In this document: in pieces, positions 27,601 through 37,639 of the stretch
How the letters are laid out: the number at the start of each line of letters is the position of its first letter
Position numbering within the stretch: the stretch's first letter is position 1
DNA from: Trichopria drosophilae
Lineage: Eukaryota > Arthropoda > Insecta > Hymenoptera > Diapriidae
Assembly (NCBI GenBank): GCA_030407085.1
Contig: CM059587.1
Span: 37,483,001 to 37,547,000 of the forward strand
Direction: 5' to 3'
DNA: 64,000 nucleotides
Position numbers and translations under genes: made by a program
The notes under the pieces: generated by a model
Told to the model about the DNA's origin: nothing
Databases searched by the model: none
The model's input: the letters and a program-made list of their open reading frames with translations, nothing else

Positions 27601-30600
27601 GTTTGCAATATATTTTCAGATATATGCTCCGCTTTGAATAATTTGCAGTTAAGTAAAGCTCATGCATTTATCTCTTAATTTCTTTTTGTAAAAAAACTTA
27701 TAAATTGTAATAATGTGTAGAACATTCTCCTTAACTAATTTCGATTTTGTTCAAATACGATAAAACAACGATATAGATATACAAGTCACGCTTCTATTGC
27801 ATTAATATTAGTTTGAAATTGCAAAACAGAAATTATTCATATTCACGATACTGAAACTTCCTGAGTCATGAAATTCTAATTTCTCTTAAAGTAAACTATT
27901 CGAATTAAAAATAAAAATTTCTGTATCATCCTATAGTTAAGTAAAAATAAGTTGCAGCATATAATCTATGACCGTAATAATAAGAAATAGTTTTAACATA
28001 TTTAATCTTTTTTTCGGTATTACAGCCGTAAAACCGATTTTACGGCGTACTTTTAGTCCGTAAAATGAAATTTCACGGATGACGTGTAACAAGAATCTGC
28101 GCTGCCAAAAACATAACCCATACGGAAGAAATGCAGTCCGGGAAATAAATTTTTACAGCTTTCAGTACCCGAAAATATGTTTGACACACGGCCGTAAGAC
28201 TTCACGGCCTCATGCGATCCTCAAAATCTGGTTTTACGACCTTGTGTCGAAAACTACTATTTTGTAACCTGCATTACAAATGCTAGAAAAGAGGGAATTT
28301 GTTAAAATGAATAATGGAATATAATTTGAAACAACACCATCCAATAATCATGTGTTTAAGTATGACATACATACAATTCACTTTGATGTTATGTTCATGC
28401 TCTGAAATGATTGGATTTTACTATTTAAGGATCAATTTATACGAAAAGGAAAACGTGGGTTATAAAAATACGGAGAAAAAAGTTTGTAGTGCTGGCACAC
28501 ATCAGATTAACAATTCTTGTTGTCGTTAGAACTAAAACCGATGCGTGAAACCAAGTTTTGTTGCAAAGATAATTTTTGTTTAAGCAGAAGCCTTATACCA
28601 AGCATTAATAAAATATTAGAAAAACATTAATAGTAGTGGTCCTATGTTAATAACAGGACCTGAATAAAACATATGGTTACGATCGTTATACATTTTGTAG
28701 TACTTTTCAAACTTTCTTTATTGCTTTTTTATGTAATAAAATTTTTTAATTTTTTGTCCTACAGACACAATGAATTAATTGGCTTGAATTTTAGAACTCG
28801 AAGGATTTTCGAGGTGTTAGTTATTCAAATTTCAAAATGGAGAGTCTCATATGGCAGACGCAATCGTTACAAAAATTACTAAATTCTCATGAAATATGTT
28901 ACTCGTGGATTTTCTGGATTATGAATCTTGTGATAAATACACAAAGTTTAAAAAGGCTGATACCCTACTGAAATTATTGAAAAATGATCTGATTCGCGAA
29001 AAATTTGTTATTGATATCTCATGAAATGAATTTTATGAAATTCAAAGCAGCAACGCGAAATGGTAAATTAATTTTAAAAATGTCTTTTTGAAAGTTCTTC
29101 ATTAGATTCTATTACAGTATGTCGCAGTAAAGAATAGATTTATTTGTTAAAGTAAAATGCTGTAATTATTGATTGAAATTTAAATTAATGACTATAATTT
29201 ATTAAAATAATTTTTGAAAACAAAATACCATATTTGATGATAAATATACTATGAGATGAGAATTACACTTATTAATTTTAAATAATTTTTAGAAAAAACA
29301 TGCCATTAACGAGGCATTTGTTCTTTTTGAGAGAATCGACCATATGTATAACGATTGGCACTCAGAGTACAATAAAAATCAAAGTAAAATTAAAGCTCAG
29401 TCCATGGAAAGTCATTTCTTCAACGGGAAATGAATTGTTTCAGAACGACGACTAGCGGCAGCAAGAGTAACTGAAGCAGACATAATTTGCACGGATGTTA
29501 GTTATTCCGATATTGAACTAAAGAATACATAATTGAAATGATTAATAACATAATGAAACTAATCTACTATTCGTAAATATTTAAAATAACATAATATACT
29601 AATATAGAAATCAAATATTGTATTATTATTTGCAATACTAAACTTTCTGCTAATTAGGATTTAGACGGGACAATTTAAACAATACATTTACATTATTATA
29701 AATAACTTAAATATAAACCAATTAAAATTTTTAATCTTTTTATTACATAATAATGTTATACATCTTGATTTGATTATGAACAGAATAATATTTAATCGTA
29801 AATATCTCAGTTTATTTTAATTGTTTACGAAGAATTAATAATTTGATTTCATAAGGATTTAAGACTTTAATTTACTTCACGTTCATTTGCTATATAATGT
29901 TTTATATTCATAACTCACAGACATTTTGAAAGTTGTAATAACAAAATCTAAACGTCAAACTGGATAAAATTGAAAATTGAAAAGTATATATTTATAAAGT
30001 ATATACAGGGTGTCTCATAACTCTCACATAATCTTGACATTATTCTGAGAAAAAAAGTTTAATACCAAAATTGGATCTGAAGCTCAGAATTTGAGTGGCG
30101 AGCCATTGAAGTTTAAAAAAAATAATAGTTTTTTTGCAATAACTCGGCTCGTTTTAAAGTTACTTTAAATAATGATGACTGATTTTGAAGATTTTTTATA
30201 GCGCTACAACTTACCTTGTAAAGCGTATGACCTGCAACGAATATTTCGTCAGTTATCGACCTAAAAAAGGGTAAAAATTGCCTTTTTTGCAATTTTTGCA
30301 AGTGGGGAGACGTTAAAAATCAGAAAATAGGCGAGAAACACGCTTCAGCAATGCCAAATCCATTTTTCGCCTGTTTTATGATTTTTAACGTCTCCCCACG
30401 GACTCAATTTTTATCAAAACGAAACGTATGAGGGGGCGAATTCATTGCCTTCCCAAGCTCTCCAACGTTCTTTATATTACATTTCGCTAGCATTTTACGG
30501 AAATGAGTTAGCCCAAAAACCGCAAAAATAAGGCATTTTTACCATTTTTAGGTCGATAACTGGCGAAATATACATTGCAGGTCATATGCTCTATAAGGTA

Positions 30601-33600
30601 AGTTGTAGCGCTATAGAAAACCCTAAAAAATCAGTCATCATTCGGTAAAGTAACATTAAAAGGAGCCGAGTTATTGCAAAAAAACTATTATTTTTTTTTA
30701 AACTTCAATGGCTGGCCACTCAAATTCTGAGCTTCAGATCCGATTTTGGTATCAAACTTTCTTGCTCAAAATGATGTTAGGATTCACCCCCTGCAATATT
30801 ATTCGGGAATTCTGGGACACCCTGTATATATTTCGACCTAAAAATGGATCCTCTTCTACCTGTTGAATACCCTCGATGGTAATATTTACAAGGAAACATT
30901 GTATTATAGTTTATACAATGTGACAAAAAAAATATATTTTTATAGAATCGAAAAAAAACATATATGTCATATTCGAGTAACATTCTTTTTCTTCTATTGG
31001 ACATTTATCAGTTGCATTTTTTCCACTTATTTTTTAATTACGCGAGAATAATTGCAAGACGATCCTAAAGATATAGCTGAGCTTAGAATAAACAACGATT
31101 TTAATTCGGCGAATTTGTCGAATATCTTGCGTTTACATCTCGACGGAAACTCTTGATGTAAACAAACGAATATACGTGCGCCTTTTGTAGCTTACCTTTC
31201 TTATTCTTGATATGTACCCGAGCCGCGTAAAATATATAACTTAATAAATTTTCTCTTATACTTTTAGAACGTTCTTTGTTTTAATGTTCCTTTCCACTTG
31301 ATAATTTTCTAATTACAAATATTTAGGCTCCTTTGGAATCCGCGCTTTCAATCCAAACAGATGTATTAACTTGTGAAACAAAATATCAAAGGTTAAAATA
31401 ACAACGGGTGCACTTTAATAATTACAATGAAACTTTGCCCTTCTTGGGCCTGAGAATTGTCCATAAATAGGATGGATATTTCTTTTTCAGTATACTTGTG
31501 CATTTGAAAGCAATGGCAGCAAGAATCGTATAAATATATCAGAATTAACGATGTCGGACGCTTGGTATATCCAAAATAGAAGTATATGTTGTCGGTCAAA
31601 TAGCGTTGAAGGCAATGATGATGCCACATGAAGACCATAATCATTTTTTGCCGGTTCCCAGCTTTGTTCATAATAGGCAATGGTTCTTTAGACGTCGTAC
31701 CTAACCCGTTAGGTGCCGACAGTTTTACACTGAAGAGTCTAAAATGAGATTGATGAATATCATCTGTAAGTCTCAATAAAAGATGAAGTTGTGTAACATA
31801 AACAAGAGTAGGCTAGTAGTCGCAAAGCAAGAATATGATTAACATTTTGATGCTGACAACCATTTCAGTTGCACTTTAAATTTCAGATTCGGCCGCTACG
31901 GAATTCACAGATGTGCATGACCCAGCTACAAACAAACTTATTTGCCGAACTCCGCAATGTACCCAAAAGGAAATGGAAGAGGCTGTCACATGTGCTAAAA
32001 ATGCCTTTACCAAATGGCGACAGAGCAGTGTACTTACGAGGCAAACGTTGATGCTTAAATACCAGGCTCTGCTTCGCAAACATTCGGTTAGAATTTATCT
32101 TTTGAATTTTGGATGCAATTATTTTTCCAAATTAATTTTGAGATGTTAGAATTAATTTAAAACAATACATGTGTAGAAATATTACATTTCTGGTCATCAG
32201 TTGCATAGCAAATTTTCAAACTTTAGAATTATATTTTCATAATATTCCTTGTCCCGTTTAATAACCTGTTGAGATATAATCAACAATGTATTGTTGTTTG
32301 TAACAGAAAGAAATTGCAGCGATTTTGGTACGCGAAAACGGAAAAACCATGGCTGATGCTGAAGGCGATGTACTTAGAGGTCTTCGTAAGTAGCCTATCT
32401 TAACATAACCGAATCATTTTTACTCGTTTTATGAAATCCGATAAACAACATTTTCAATTTGCAGAGGTGGTCGACTCTTGCGCAGCAATCCCATCCCTCT
32501 TGTTAGGAGAATCGATGAACAATATTGCTACAGATATGGATACTATATCATACAAGGTTCCTTTGGGAGTGACAGCTGCCATTTGTCCTTTTAATTTTCC
32601 TGCCATGATTCCACTGTGGTCCTTCCCCGTTAGTGTGGCATGTGGAAATACGACGATACTGAAACCGTCGGAACGAGTGCCAGGTGCGTCAATGTTCTTA
32701 GCTCAACTTTTCAATGAAGCTGGAGCTCCGCCAGGACTTTTAAATATTATTCACGGGCAACGTGATGCTGTTAATTTCATCTGCGATCACCCTGACATTA
32801 AGGCTGTGTCGTTCGTTGGTTCAGACCAAGCGGTAAATATTAATTTTCTTAAAGCTTCACAGAGGTTTGAAAATCGTATTCCAAATAGGAGAGGTAAACT
32901 TCAGTCATAACTTTGGGATGTTAGTAAATAACAGCATTATGAGTTTGCACCGTAAAGAAATCTGTTACCAGTAAAAAAATGATTTAATTGTAGTCTCTTG
33001 TAGACTATTGCTTAAGAAACTAATCACGTTGTTCCCTTTTGAATATTATGCACTTATTAAGTTAAGGATGTGCCAATTCAACAGGAGTAGAGCAATATAC
33101 GCTCTGAATAAGTAATGTTCTCCCGTACAACATGATTTTTAGATTAATATAATGTACCTATCTATGACGCGATTGGGACTTCCACGCAAGTGGAAGAGAC
33201 TGTTCATGACTGGGTGGAAGCAGCATCTTGTTATTGTTAACAATAGTAAAACGTCAAGCACTGAGCTGATCTAAACATTAGTCATTTCAGTTATACTGGT
33301 GTGATCTTAGCTTAGCAAAGTACCCAGTAAATGAAAAAAAAATCAAACCTGAATAATCCGAATTTCATGGTGTGTTTCGTTTGCTGGATGCACTATGTTT
33401 TCAAGGTAGTTGCAGCTTATAACAGCCCTCTGTCACTGATAGAGTAAATAAAACGATTGAGCACAACATTTCTTCTAGTGTAGACATTAAATATATCAAA
33501 CTTCAAGTCAATATTACTTTCACGCTTTAAGTGGAAAATCCCGACTTAACATGGTGCAATATTACGACTCCAAAAAGCGAGAATCCTACAACCGACATCC

Positions 33601-34729
33601 GCTCAAATATTTTATCTCTTCCTTTCGAATCGAACTTTTGCAAATCTGAAACTTCTTTTTATTTTGGAAACAGGGAAAGTACATTTATGAGAGGAGCAGC
33701 GCAAATGGCAAACGAGTTCAGTGCAATAATGGTGCAAAAAATCACTGTATCATCTTACCAGACGCTAACAAAAATAAGACTATATCACAAATCGTCGGTG
33801 CTGCATTCGGTGCTGCTGGCCAACGTTGCATGGCTCTTTCAGTTGCCGTTTTCGTCGGGAAATCACGGGAATGGATTCCAGAAATTGTCGAGGCTGCAAA
33901 AGGTTTGAAAGTCGATGCCGGACATGTTCCGGGTGCTGATCTCGGTCCGGTAATCTCACCGCAGTCGAAGAACCGGATCCTGGAACTTGTGGAAAGTGGC
34001 GTCAAAGAAGGAGCCAATCTCGTTCTCGACGGACGTGGTATAAAAGTCCCGAATTATGAAAATGGCAACTTTGTTGGCCCTACCGTCCTTACAGGTGTCA
34101 AGGTGAGAAATGCAGATTTTCATATATCGTTTAAACTGGTTCCGCATTTGATATCTTATTGTAAATTTTTTATTTCTCTTTCAGCCAAACATGAGGTGTT
34201 ATAATGAGGAAATTTTCGGCCCGGTGCTGGTGTGCGTGGAAGTTGACACGATGAACGAGGCTATCGAACTTATTAACAAAAACCCTTACGGAAATGGTGC
34301 GGCGATCTTCACGAATAATGGAGCTAGCGCTAGAGCTTTTACCAATAGGATAGAAGCCGGTCAAATTGGAATTAACGTGCCGATTCCAGTTCCTTTACCA
34401 ATGTTTAGTTTTACCGGAAACAAGAAATCATTCTTCGGCGATACCAACTTTTATGGAAAAGCTGTGAGTAAATTTGGTTGCTTTTGGTTTTTTTGCTCAT
34501 ACTAATAAGAATATAAATTTTATCTTATAATCATAATCTCCTACCTTCGTGGGAATGAGTGGCATTTGTAGAAATGAAAGTAAAATTTGAAATGATCTCT
34601 TTTAAAAGATAGTTTTTTACATTTCAGGGCATCAATTTCCATACCCAATTGAAAACGATAACACAGTTATGGAGAGCGGATGACGTGACTGACACAACTG
34701 CATCAACGTCGATGCCTACGATGCAATAA
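9595..34729 (+). CDS. ALDH6A1: methylmalonate-semialdehyde dehydrogenase, mitochondrial (8 exons)
   Basis: CoA-acylating dehydrogenase of the mitochondrial matrix that converts malonate and methylmalonate semialdehydes (from thymine/uracil and valine breakdown) to acetyl-CoA or propionyl-CoA with NAD+. Coding exons: 9595-9630, 26326-26398, 31887-32086, 32307-32385, 32465-32832, 33674-34102, 34185-34463, 34628-34729. All phases agree, giving 521 residues, close to known orthologues (about 520-535). Landmarks: basic N-terminus [12 protein letters not shown] followed by a Ser/Ala-rich stretch (import signal); MFIDGKF near 29-35; CPFNFP near 170-175 (Asn173 is the oxyanion residue); [14 protein letters not shown] with catalytic Cys304; [31 protein letters not shown]-terminal LKTIT. 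All key residues are intact. Exons 2-8 are certain; exon 1 is inferred from phase, signal-peptide character and the promoter. Intron 1 is 16.7 kb and intron 2 is 5.5 kb. Confidence 0.93.
11030..11285 (+). mobile_element. 3' end of a non-LTR retrotransposon with (TAATC)n tail
   Basis: The sequence ends ...CATAATAAACTC and then five TAATC-type pentamers at about 11258-11284. A short simple-repeat tail directly after an AATAAA-like motif is typical of insect non-LTR 3' ends. A similar terminus (ACATAAACTCTAATCT) appears near 59630. No coding remnant is visible, and the 5' limit is a guess. Confidence 0.4.
11985..12895. repeat. 0.9 kb imperfect foldback
   Basis: Arms of roughly 300-400 bp match in inverted orientation. 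Examples are AAACAATTATTCAC near 12050 against GTGAATAATTGTTT near 12850, TTTAATGAATATTTTCAT against its partner near 12800, and TACCCATACG near 12290 against CGTATGGGTA-like sequence near 12595. The centre carries relics of the GGATCC-type unit (TATTGGATCCGCC near 12530). The outer limits are fuzzy. Confidence 0.6.
13195..13425 (+). pseudogene. membrane-anchor open frame, possibly a gene fragment
   Basis: A 77-codon open frame without an ATG near its start reads [20 protein letters not shown], then [13 protein letters not shown], then a soluble-looking tail ending SEFPYFLQ and TGA. A Lys-Arg pair followed by one hydrophobic helix and G-L-P-L is reminiscent of the N-terminus of the GPI-transamidase subunit PIG-S (GLPLWWK), but the similarity fades after that. 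An acceptor-like TTTTAG precedes it. It lies inside ALDH6A1 intron 1. It may be a dead gene copy, a nested-gene exon or chance. Confidence 0.25.
13550..13991 (-). mobile_element. solo LTR-like block (antisense)
   Basis: On the - strand the block begins TGTTACGGAC and ends CAACTACA (TG...CA). It is markedly CG-richer than its surroundings and holds a GGAATAAAGTTG poly(A)-type motif about 85 bp from the end. These are LTR features of gypsy-type elements. The flanking 4-5 bp do not form a clear target-site duplication, so the boundaries are unproven. Confidence 0.4.
14001..14134. repeat. 134-bp hairpin
   Basis: GAAAATTAATTCAGACGTCA at the left pairs, inverted, with TTGACGTTAGAATTCATTTTC at the right. 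A second inner pair (GGAATTCAG.. / ..GAATT) continues the stem. It starts about 10 bp beyond the LTR-like block. Confidence 0.55.
17055..17800. repeat. 0.75 kb foldback
   Basis: The left arm (CCAATTCG..., TTTTTGAGATATTGGAG, TATTCACAGCCCAAAAAAATG) and the right arm (CATTTTTTGGGCTGTGAATA, CTTCAATATCTGAAAAAC, CGAATTGG reversed) are inverted copies. The interior repeats segments such as GAATTCGAATCACTTCAA / TTGAAGTGATTCGAATTTC, so it is palindromic almost throughout. Confidence 0.65.
18398..18782. mobile_element. 385-bp terminal-inverted-repeat element
   Basis: Left end CTTAAGAGGGTTCTAA; right end TTAGAACCCACTTAAG. The arms continue inward for over 140 bp (ATTACTATAGACGGTTTCCTA / TAGGAAACCGTCTATAGTAAT). 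Both ends carry CTTAAG, possibly including TTAA-type flanks. It is non-coding and MITE-like. Confidence 0.7.
20640..20990. repeat. two relic GGATCC-type repeat units
   Basis: Two roughly 170-bp units each carry a CGCCAT..ATCCGCCATTTTGAAT-type motif (20763-20798, 20935-20960) followed by a run resembling GATTCGAATTTAGCGACC. These are the same internal units seen inside TTAA foldbacks elsewhere in the window. No TTAA ends are visible here. Confidence 0.45.
21061..21153. repeat. 93-bp palindrome
   Basis: TATACTATAAATAAATATGA at the left pairs with TCATATTTATATATAGTATA at the right, and the inner ACATTTAATAAAAA / TTTTTATTAAA pairing continues. The arm resembles the inverted arms in MCM6 intron 8 (48005, 49190), so it may be another relic of that element. 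Confidence 0.45.
22638..22711 (+). mobile_element. short retro-insert with 13-14 bp target-site duplication
   Basis: TTTAAACTTCACGC at 22638-22651 recurs as TTAAACTTCACGC at 22699-22711. Between them is a 47-bp insert ending GTTGCCAATAAAAAATAC and an (ATTC)n tail. This looks like a strongly 5'-truncated non-LTR or SINE 3' end. GTTGCCAATAAA resembles the antisense end at 35933. Confidence 0.5.
24171..25492. mobile_element. TTAA-flanked foldback element, 1.3 kb
   Basis: Left end TTAACCCATTAACGGCC. The inverted right arm (e.g. AGAATTCTGATGACAGATTG near 25378 against CTATCATCAGAATTCTTG near 24287) runs out to a TTAA at 25489-25492. The right terminus is degenerate. The interior holds several GGATCC-type units (25028-25045, 25185-25210). 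A TTAA target with a CCC start is characteristic of piggyBac-type termini. Confidence 0.65.
26326..26398 (+). CDS. ALDH6A1: ALDH6A1 exon 2
   Basis: TTTCAG|GGC...ACC G|GTAAGA. Reads [20 protein letters not shown] plus GKFT: the end of the targeting peptide and the first beta-strand motif of the ALDH fold. It ends with one base that joins exon 3 to make GAT (Asp). Confidence 0.9.
28020..28270. repeat. CGTAA-rich dispersed repeat
   Basis: Dense in short inverted motifs: CCGTAAAAC / TTTTACGGC, CCGTAAAATG / TTTCACGG, ACGGCCGTAAG. It ends at 28238-28264 with the - strand motif AATAGTAGTTTTCGACAC, which recurs at 63764 (+) and, diverged, at 2137-2165 (-). Confidence 0.5.
30006..30824. mobile_element. 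819-bp hairpin transposon, CAGGGTGTC ends, TA flanks
   Basis: Begins CAGGGTGTCTCATAA and ends TTCTGGGACACCCTG. Both sides are flanked by TATA(TA), consistent with a TA target duplication of Tc1/mariner type. The arms are nearly full length: AATTTGAGTGGCGAGCCATT near 30090 pairs with AATGGCTGGCCACTCAAATT near 30710, and GTTATCGACCTAAAAAAGGG near 30253 pairs with CCATTTTTAGGTCGATAACT near 30545. A conserved inner GTCTCCCCAC motif appears on both sides of the centre. No transposase is present, so this is a non-autonomous foldback. Confidence 0.8.
31393..31776 (-). other. unexplained 127-codon open frame inside ALDH6A1 intron 2
   Basis: This is the longest antisense open frame in this intron: starts [20 protein letters not shown] and ends on a basic/hydrophobic tail. 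It includes a His-rich patch (MWHHHC) and MDNSQAQEG, which faintly recalls DDE-transposase motifs. I cannot assign it and see no promoter or poly(A) context. It is more likely a transposon relic or chance than a gene. Confidence 0.2.
31887..32086 (+). CDS. ALDH6A1: ALDH6A1 exon 3
   Basis: TTTCAG|AT...CAT TCG|GTTAGA, 200 nt. Encodes [20 protein letters not shown] onward, including [18 protein letters not shown], the N-terminal NAD-domain helices. It ends in phase 0 with a GTTAGA donor. Confidence 0.92.
32307..32385 (+). CDS. ALDH6A1: ALDH6A1 exon 4
   Basis: TAACAG|AAAGAA...CTT C|GTAAGT, 79 nt. Encodes [20 protein letters not shown] and DVLRGL, the conserved 'ENGKTLADAEGDV' segment. Its final C joins AG of exon 5 to give Gln. 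Confidence 0.92.
32465..32832 (+). CDS. ALDH6A1: ALDH6A1 exon 5
   Basis: TTGCAG|AGGTG...CAA GCG|GTAAAT, 368 nt. Carries [20 protein letters not shown] (oxyanion Asn173), the cofactor-binding [10 protein letters not shown] and SFVGSDQA. It ends in phase 0 at a GTAAAT donor; the open frame continues 25 codons into the intron, which is not coding. Confidence 0.95.
33165..33240 (+). pseudogene. possible mariner-transposase scrap
   Basis: One frame reads [20 protein letters not shown] before a stop. It resembles the E-E-V-x-E-T-V-H-D-W-L segment near the C-terminus of some insect mariner transposases. It is too short to be sure. It lies in ALDH6A1 intron 5 (32833-33673), where I otherwise see nothing. 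Confidence 0.2.
33674..34102 (+). CDS. ALDH6A1: ALDH6A1 exon 6 (catalytic cysteine)
   Basis: AACAG|GGAAAG...GTC AAG|GTGAGA, 429 nt, phase 0 at both ends. Contains [13 protein letters not shown], the nucleophile motif [14 protein letters not shown] (Cys304), [11 protein letters not shown] and NGNFVGPT. Most orthologues I recall have ANMGAKNH where this one has CNNGAKNH. Confidence 0.95.
34185..34463 (+). CDS. ALDH6A1: ALDH6A1 exon 7
   Basis: TTTCAG|CCAAAC...AAA GCT|GTGAGT, 279 nt, phase 0. Encodes [31 protein letters not shown] and [15 protein letters not shown], the conserved C-terminal catalytic and tetramer-interface segments. Confidence 0.95.
34628..34729 (+). CDS. ALDH6A1: ALDH6A1 exon 8 (terminal)
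   Basis: TTTCAG|GGCATC... to TAA at 34727-34729, 102 nt. Encodes [20 protein letters not shown] and ends in TSMPTMQ, matching the family's VMPTM C-terminus. Confidence 0.93.
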   Translation, partial: GINFHTQLKTITQLWRADDVTDTTASTSMPTMQ

Positions 34730-34974
34730 GCTAAGGTGGAGCAATTGTCAAAGAAGCTATGAAACCAATGCTACTGTTACCTAAGAAACAAGTACCTCGT
34801 AACTAAAATACTTAATGATCGATGACTGTACAAACAACAAAGATTCTCTATTTTCTGTATACGTAAATGCGATATAGTTTTGATAATTGTATTCGCAACA
34901 ACTGACAGACTGAAATATATTTGTTTATGCGGTGCGGTAAAAGGAATTTCTTGATCCTTGGCATCTATGTTCAT

Positions 34975-34980
34975 AATAAA
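34975..34980 (+). terminator. ALDH6A1 poly(A) signal
   Basis: AATAAA 246 bases after the stop codon. It is the first canonical hexamer downstream, so the 3' UTR probably ends near 35000. Confidence 0.55.
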
Positions 34981-35932
34981 TGACATTCCATTCTCATTTT
35001 TTCACGAATTGATAGCATTTTATTTAACTACAAACGTAATCTTTAATGCTATAAAATGTAGAATTAGATAATTCAATCCTTTACTTCTTTTCTAATATCC
35101 ATTGAAGGTGTTACATTAATAACATTCAAACTTACATTCCACGACTATATTACCAAATGCAGTTATCTTCTCGACGTTACTCATCAAACAAAAATGCATT
35201 AAAAAGAAAGCAAAATATAAATTTAATTGTATTCTTTATATTCTTCGAATGAAACGTGAGCTACAATTAAATGTTTACGGAAGAATTCGAAATTCCAATT
35301 TAAACCTATAGATTCTAACCTACAAATTCAATTTCAATTAAAGAATTATGTAGTTTTAAATGAATATCATTTAAGTATTTTATTTATTTGTAAGTATTGT
35401 ATAGTAATTATAATAATTGCCTAATTATACATGAAATATTAGGACCCAGTTTAAACTAAAATAAGGTAGTTCTTCGGCTGTTTCTTCTGCTTTGTGCACT
35501 GAAGCCACAACATCACCGATACCATTTGAGGAATCAATTTGCATTGATTTTGGCCAATTTTAATCATGTAATACAGTAGAACTTCACGTTATTGTCCTTC
35601 ACTTTGTTAGCACCTTCGCATTATTAGCAAGATTCCCTTCACGTATTTAGCGAGGGTAAGGTTAGTTCTTCTTCCATCTTTCGAAATTCCAGTGCCGTGC
35701 CTATTGTGTCAGCTGGAAGGTGCGTAAGAAACGATCCGCATTTGTCGGACACCAAAGTGCAGATGTAGTCCTTTGTTTTCTAAACATAATATCCATCAGC
35801 TTCTACAATTGATAACTTTAGCGTGTTATATAGATGTAATCTCCTCAACTCTATAAATGGCATGTGAATATCGCGTTTGCACATTACTGTTTGCATATAT
35901 AGTTGCTAAATTTTCTGTACTCTTTATTTGGA

Positions 35933-36060
35933 ATTAATAATAATAATAATAATAGTAATTGACTTTATTGGCAATACCAAACACAAGGATACAAATATAG
36001 TAACAAAAAAGATTCATATAATGCCAATGGGCGAGTCACAGCATCAAAATATTACTGTTT
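35933..36060 (-). mobile_element. antisense non-LTR 3' end with (AAT)n tail
   Basis: On the - strand: GGTATTGCCAATAAAGTCAA followed by TTACT and a run of TAT/ATT triplets (35933-35957 on +). A poly(A)-like CAATAAA next to a simple trinucleotide tail is a non-LTR signature. The 5' limit is unknown. Confidence 0.42.
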
Positions 36061-36577
36061 TACAGACTGACCCGCTATTTTCAATCTATTTTCAAATAAA
36101 GGATAATAAGAATCATATTCTCTATATATTTTTTTTAATTCGCAGTAATTCAAGAGTGCCTAAAACGTCAGAGAATTGAAATGATGTTGAATTCTTTACA
36201 TTTGAATACTTAGCAAAGAATTGGGATAAATAGAGAAAGACAGCCATAACTCCATTATTGACAGGAATTCAAACAGTAAGCATCGAATTCCTTCCCTGGA
36301 CAAAAATAAAGCGTTACGCGAGGGTACAAAATGTCCCAATTCAAGCTTATGCTTAACAACAATGTTATGCTCTTTATGTTCCCTGGTAAAAATCAAAGAA
36401 TATGTTAGGCGTTTTTTGTACAAATTCACTCTTTGTTAACTCCTTTGGCACGCGTCTTGAAGCGGATTGTACGCTTTTCAAAACCCCCTATCGGCCCAAG
36501 TCGATCGAAAATCGACGGTCGATTTGTGCAAAGAATTGATTCAAAATTTACTAAAAATGGCCGAGTGACCTTGAAAC

Positions 36578-37040
36578 TTTCATCAGTCGATTTTCACTTG
36601 ACTTTTACGAAGTTGATCGAAAATTCACCGAAAGGTATTTTTGTATTGAGTCAATAATCGGTCGATTTGGTAAAAATGGACCGTGAGTCGAAGCCAAACT
36701 TTCATCAGTCGATTTTCAGTTTGCTTTTACGAAGTTGACCGAACGACGGTTTTTTGATTGAGTCGATAATCGGTCGATGTGGGAAAAGTCGACCGTGAGT
36801 CGACGCCAAATTTTCATTGGTCGATTTTCAGTTGACATTTATGAAGTTGACCGATAAAATAATAGTTTTTTGGTTGAGTCAATAATCAGTTGATTTTGTA
36901 AAAGTCAACCGGAAGTTGACTCAAAATTTAATTGGACGATTATAGAAAATTGACCGAAAATCGACGGTCGATTTGTGCAAAAAAATGACCGAATATTGAC
37001 AGACAATTGACCGATTGGTTTTGTATAGGTCATGTTGAAT
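36578..37040 (+). repeat. tandem array of about 116-bp units
   Basis: Four units start at about 36578, 36700, 36812 and 36928 (TTTCATCAGTCGATTTTCA and variants), with spacings of 122, 112 and 116 bp. Each includes ACGAAGTTGACCGA, a T-rich run, GAGTCAATAATCGGTCGAT and AAAAGTCGACCGTGAGTCGA. A partial unit precedes (36500-36577) and a diverged one follows. The units are packed with GTCGAC/TCGA palindromes. Confidence 0.7.
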
Positions 37041-37639
37041 TTAATTCAACCAAATATTGACCGATTACGGTCGAGTTGACTCTAATTCCACTTAAAAAAC
37101 GAGTCGACCTGTTAGCGCCGTTGAAAATCTTGCAGTCACACTTAAGTAATGCTCGTGCCACTCTTCCATTTTTATCAGAATGTCATTAAGTTCTTTATGA
37201 ATTCGAATTCAGAAAACCCTCATAACATGGAACATCTGATAAGTATAATAAAGTTTGACTATCCTGAAAGTAGTGACTTGCCTAGGGCCAGCGCAAGGCG
37301 CTTGCGATGATTTTGTAGACTCACCATTAGAGCACATTTCGAAATGATTCTGAACTCTTTTCTATTTTGCTATTCGGGAGCTTTTCATTTCATCGAATCA
37401 AAATTAATTTATACATTATATCTGTACTAAATGTCGGATTTTATCCCGAAAGAAATATTATATTACCGAAACCTGTTTAAAAACATAAAAGAATTTGTAA
37501 TTCAAATAGATTTGCTAAAATCAAGGATCCGGTCGGATATAAATTCCATAGATTCCAGTAAATATTAATCCATTTTCGTTTACTAAGCTGAAAAAGTCCA
37601 AATCCATGGAAATCTATACTCAAATATAATAAAAACACA

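Larger units (their letters stand above)
26399..31886 (+). other. ALDH6A1 intron 2 (5.5 kb)
   Basis: Holds the CGTAA-rich repeat at 28020-28270, the CAGGGTGTC hairpin at 30006-30824 and an antisense 127-codon open frame at 31393-31776. The rest is AT-rich with nothing recognisable. Confidence 0.5.

Noticed and set aside
33531..34204. Alternative + strand frames across ALDH6A1 exon 6 (e.g. one extending 33531-33908)
   Set aside because: The frame with the intact catalytic motif and matching splice phases is a different one; these run out of frame with the family.
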